From Rodentolepis nana (taxonomy: Eukaryota > Platyhelminthes > Cestoda > Cyclophyllidea > Hymenolepididae): a DNA stretch of 17,310 nucleotides. The translations under genes and the position numbers were made by a program. The notes under the pieces were generated by a model. That model saw nothing but the letters and a program-made list of their open reading frames with translations, was not told where the DNA came from and did no database searches. The stretch covers positions 1-17,310 of the forward strand of contig UZAE01000876.1 of NCBI GenBank assembly GCA_900617975.1. Reading direction: 5' to 3'. Shown piece by piece: positions 16,200 to 17,310 of this stretch (the stretch's first letter is position 1; every line of letters begins with the position of its first letter).

Positions 16200-16680
16200 C
16201 AAACAATCGATTTCCAACTTTATAAATTTCTGATGCCTTGGTATTTTCCTAGACATTTCATCACATGGAGATTTTTATAAAGGCGTAGGTTTCAATTACC
16301 ATGAATATCTGACTTATTCTACATTACAAGTTCATTTTTCTGTGACTCAGTGCATTTTATCATTTTGTTAGAATAGAGTATTAAAGAAATTATTATTATT
16401 TATTGTCTGAAGTCTTCACATTAATATTAGCTTTCTCTCTATTTTTGCAGTTATTCATTATCACATTGCAGCTTCTTGCAATTCTGCCCGTTAAAGACAA
16501 TTCAATTAGCCAGTTACAGTTCGTTTTCCCCTCGATCCAAATGTCTGAAACCCCGAAATGTCCCGAAAAGTATTTGCCTACAAGCTTTATTGCATGTGAA
16601 TAGGCACTATTCTTAGAATAGTATAATCTCCCACATTTTATTCTTTCCTTGAATAACTACCTCTTTGAACAATAGCTTGA
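16200..16680. other. Intergenic, nothing identified
   Basis: AT-rich, including a short TTA/ATT run at about 16390-16402. A 66-codon + strand frame (16403-16603) begins without an ATG, is hydrophobic then Pro/Ser-rich, and is unrecognised. Confidence 0.4.
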
Positions 16681-17310
16681 ATGTTTGACTGTATGTTTAT
16701 TCAGCCAATAATGTTGTATTGCTGTGAGCCATACAGCCACAGAGTATCACTCGAGAAGGCACACAACCAAGCATTACGACTTATTACTGGGAGGAATAAA
16801 ATCAACACCCATTGATGCAATGCTCCAAGTTACAGGAACTCCACAATATGTTCCCTTATCAAAGAAAAGGCCTTGATCCTATCACAATAGGTTACCTTAT
16901 CAAAGAAAAGGCCTTGATCCTGTTGTTGCCTTATCAAAGAAAAGGCCTTGATCCTGTATGAGAAGGGTCTTATCAAAGAAAAGGCCTTGATCCTGTATGG
17001 GAAGCTACCTCATCAAAGAAAAGGCCTTGATCCTGTATGAGAAGCTACTACGCATTCCCACGGGGCAAAACACCACAATAAGCTCCCTTATCAAAGAGAA
17101 GGCCTTGATCCTGTATGAGAAGGTTCTCTTATCAAAGAGATGGCCTTGATCCTGTATGAGAAGCTACCTTATCAAAGAAAAGGCCTTGATCCTGTATGAG
17201 AAGCTACTTAGCATTCCCATGGATAAATTCTTCAGTACCTATGAGAATAGACTAAGACATCTGAAAACGCAATCTTGTATAATACAGAAAGCCATAGAAT
17301 CGAAGAAAGC
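16681..17310 (+). pseudogene. Degenerate non-LTR retrotransposon ORF2, region after the reverse transcriptase, cut by the window edge
   Basis: In one frame 16681-16815 reads CEPYSHRVSLEKAHNQALRL then ITGRNKI to a stop. From 16802, one frame over, it continues STPIDAMLQVTGTPQYVPLS. From 17150, LIKEKALILYEKLLSIPMDK, FFSTYENRLRHLKTQ and on stays open to the window end. This order (LxxxQNxALRLITG, STPIDAM, LTG..PL, then a basic helical stretch) is typical of the segment after the palm/thumb in Jockey/CR1-like non-LTR retrotransposons. One frameshift, stops and an internal tandem expansion show it is dead. The catalytic reverse transcriptase motifs are not in the window. The clade assignment is inferred from pattern, not alignment. 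Confidence 0.65.
16856..17193 (+). repeat. Eight-copy tandem repeat, period about 40 bp, inside the dead retrotransposon ORF
   Basis: A 25-bp core beginning TTATCAAAGAAAAGGCC and ending TTGATCCT starts at 16856, 16897, 16931, 16970, 17010, 17088, 17129 and 17169. Steps are 41, 34, 39, 40, 78, 41 and 40. Inter-core sequence is mostly GTATGAGAAGCTACC. Copies 6 and 7 share an A-to-G change (AAAGAG), and copy 5 starts TCATC. The core carries the palindrome AAGGCCTT inside imperfect flanking arms ATCAAAG/CCTTGAT. In the open frame one unit encodes LIKEKALILYEKL. Confidence 0.95.

Noticed and set aside
16403..16603. 66-codon + strand frame before the retrotransposon
   Set aside because: No ATG start, no recognisable motif, and it is not continuous with the retrotransposon frame.
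16856..17193. CRISPR array
   Set aside because: The context is eukaryotic, the inter-repeat sequences are themselves repeated rather than unique, and the unit encodes part of a retrotransposon protein.

Overview
The window is AT-rich, intron-containing nuclear DNA from an animal. Parasitic flatworm (cestode or trematode) is the best guess, for three reasons: a complete eukaryotic ribosomal protein gene (eL22) with a 37-nt intron, sparse genes separated by kilobases of AT-rich sequence, and scattered non-LTR retroposon debris. Phylum is inferred from gene architecture and protein similarity, not proved.

Layout. 1-910: the end of a short retroposon, a TTCA microsatellite and a cluster of GCACACAG-containing tandem repeats. 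910-3880: mostly AT-rich sequence with a few unrecognised exon-like segments and a weak tRNA-like repeat. 3986-4495: ribosomal protein eL22, three exons, + strand. 4509-7179: intergenic, with one retroposon copy (5761-5949) and a tRNA-like repeat with a good box A (about 6230-6290). 7287-9632: a 599-residue protein in two coding exons, + strand, with three winged-helix-like modules resembling the N-terminal region of Egalitarian, an S1/cold-shock-like domain, and an acidic disordered tail carrying a TQT motif. 9960-15000: intergenic, with a GC-rich island, a G-rich tract and a retroposon copy flanked by a 13-16 bp target-site duplication. 15260-16195: phase-compatible exon-like segments on the - strand that may form a small membrane-protein gene (low confidence). 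16681-17310: a broken non-LTR retrotransposon ORF whose post-reverse-transcriptase region has expanded into eight copies of a repeat of about 40 bp.

The two confident genes are co-oriented but 2.8 kb apart, and each has its own poly(A) signal, so they look like independent transcription units. eL22 is a structural component of the large ribosomal subunit. The second gene looks like an RNA-binding or RNA-transport adaptor. It is the most interesting item, because it combines Egalitarian-like modules and a possible dynein-light-chain motif with no visible exonuclease domain.
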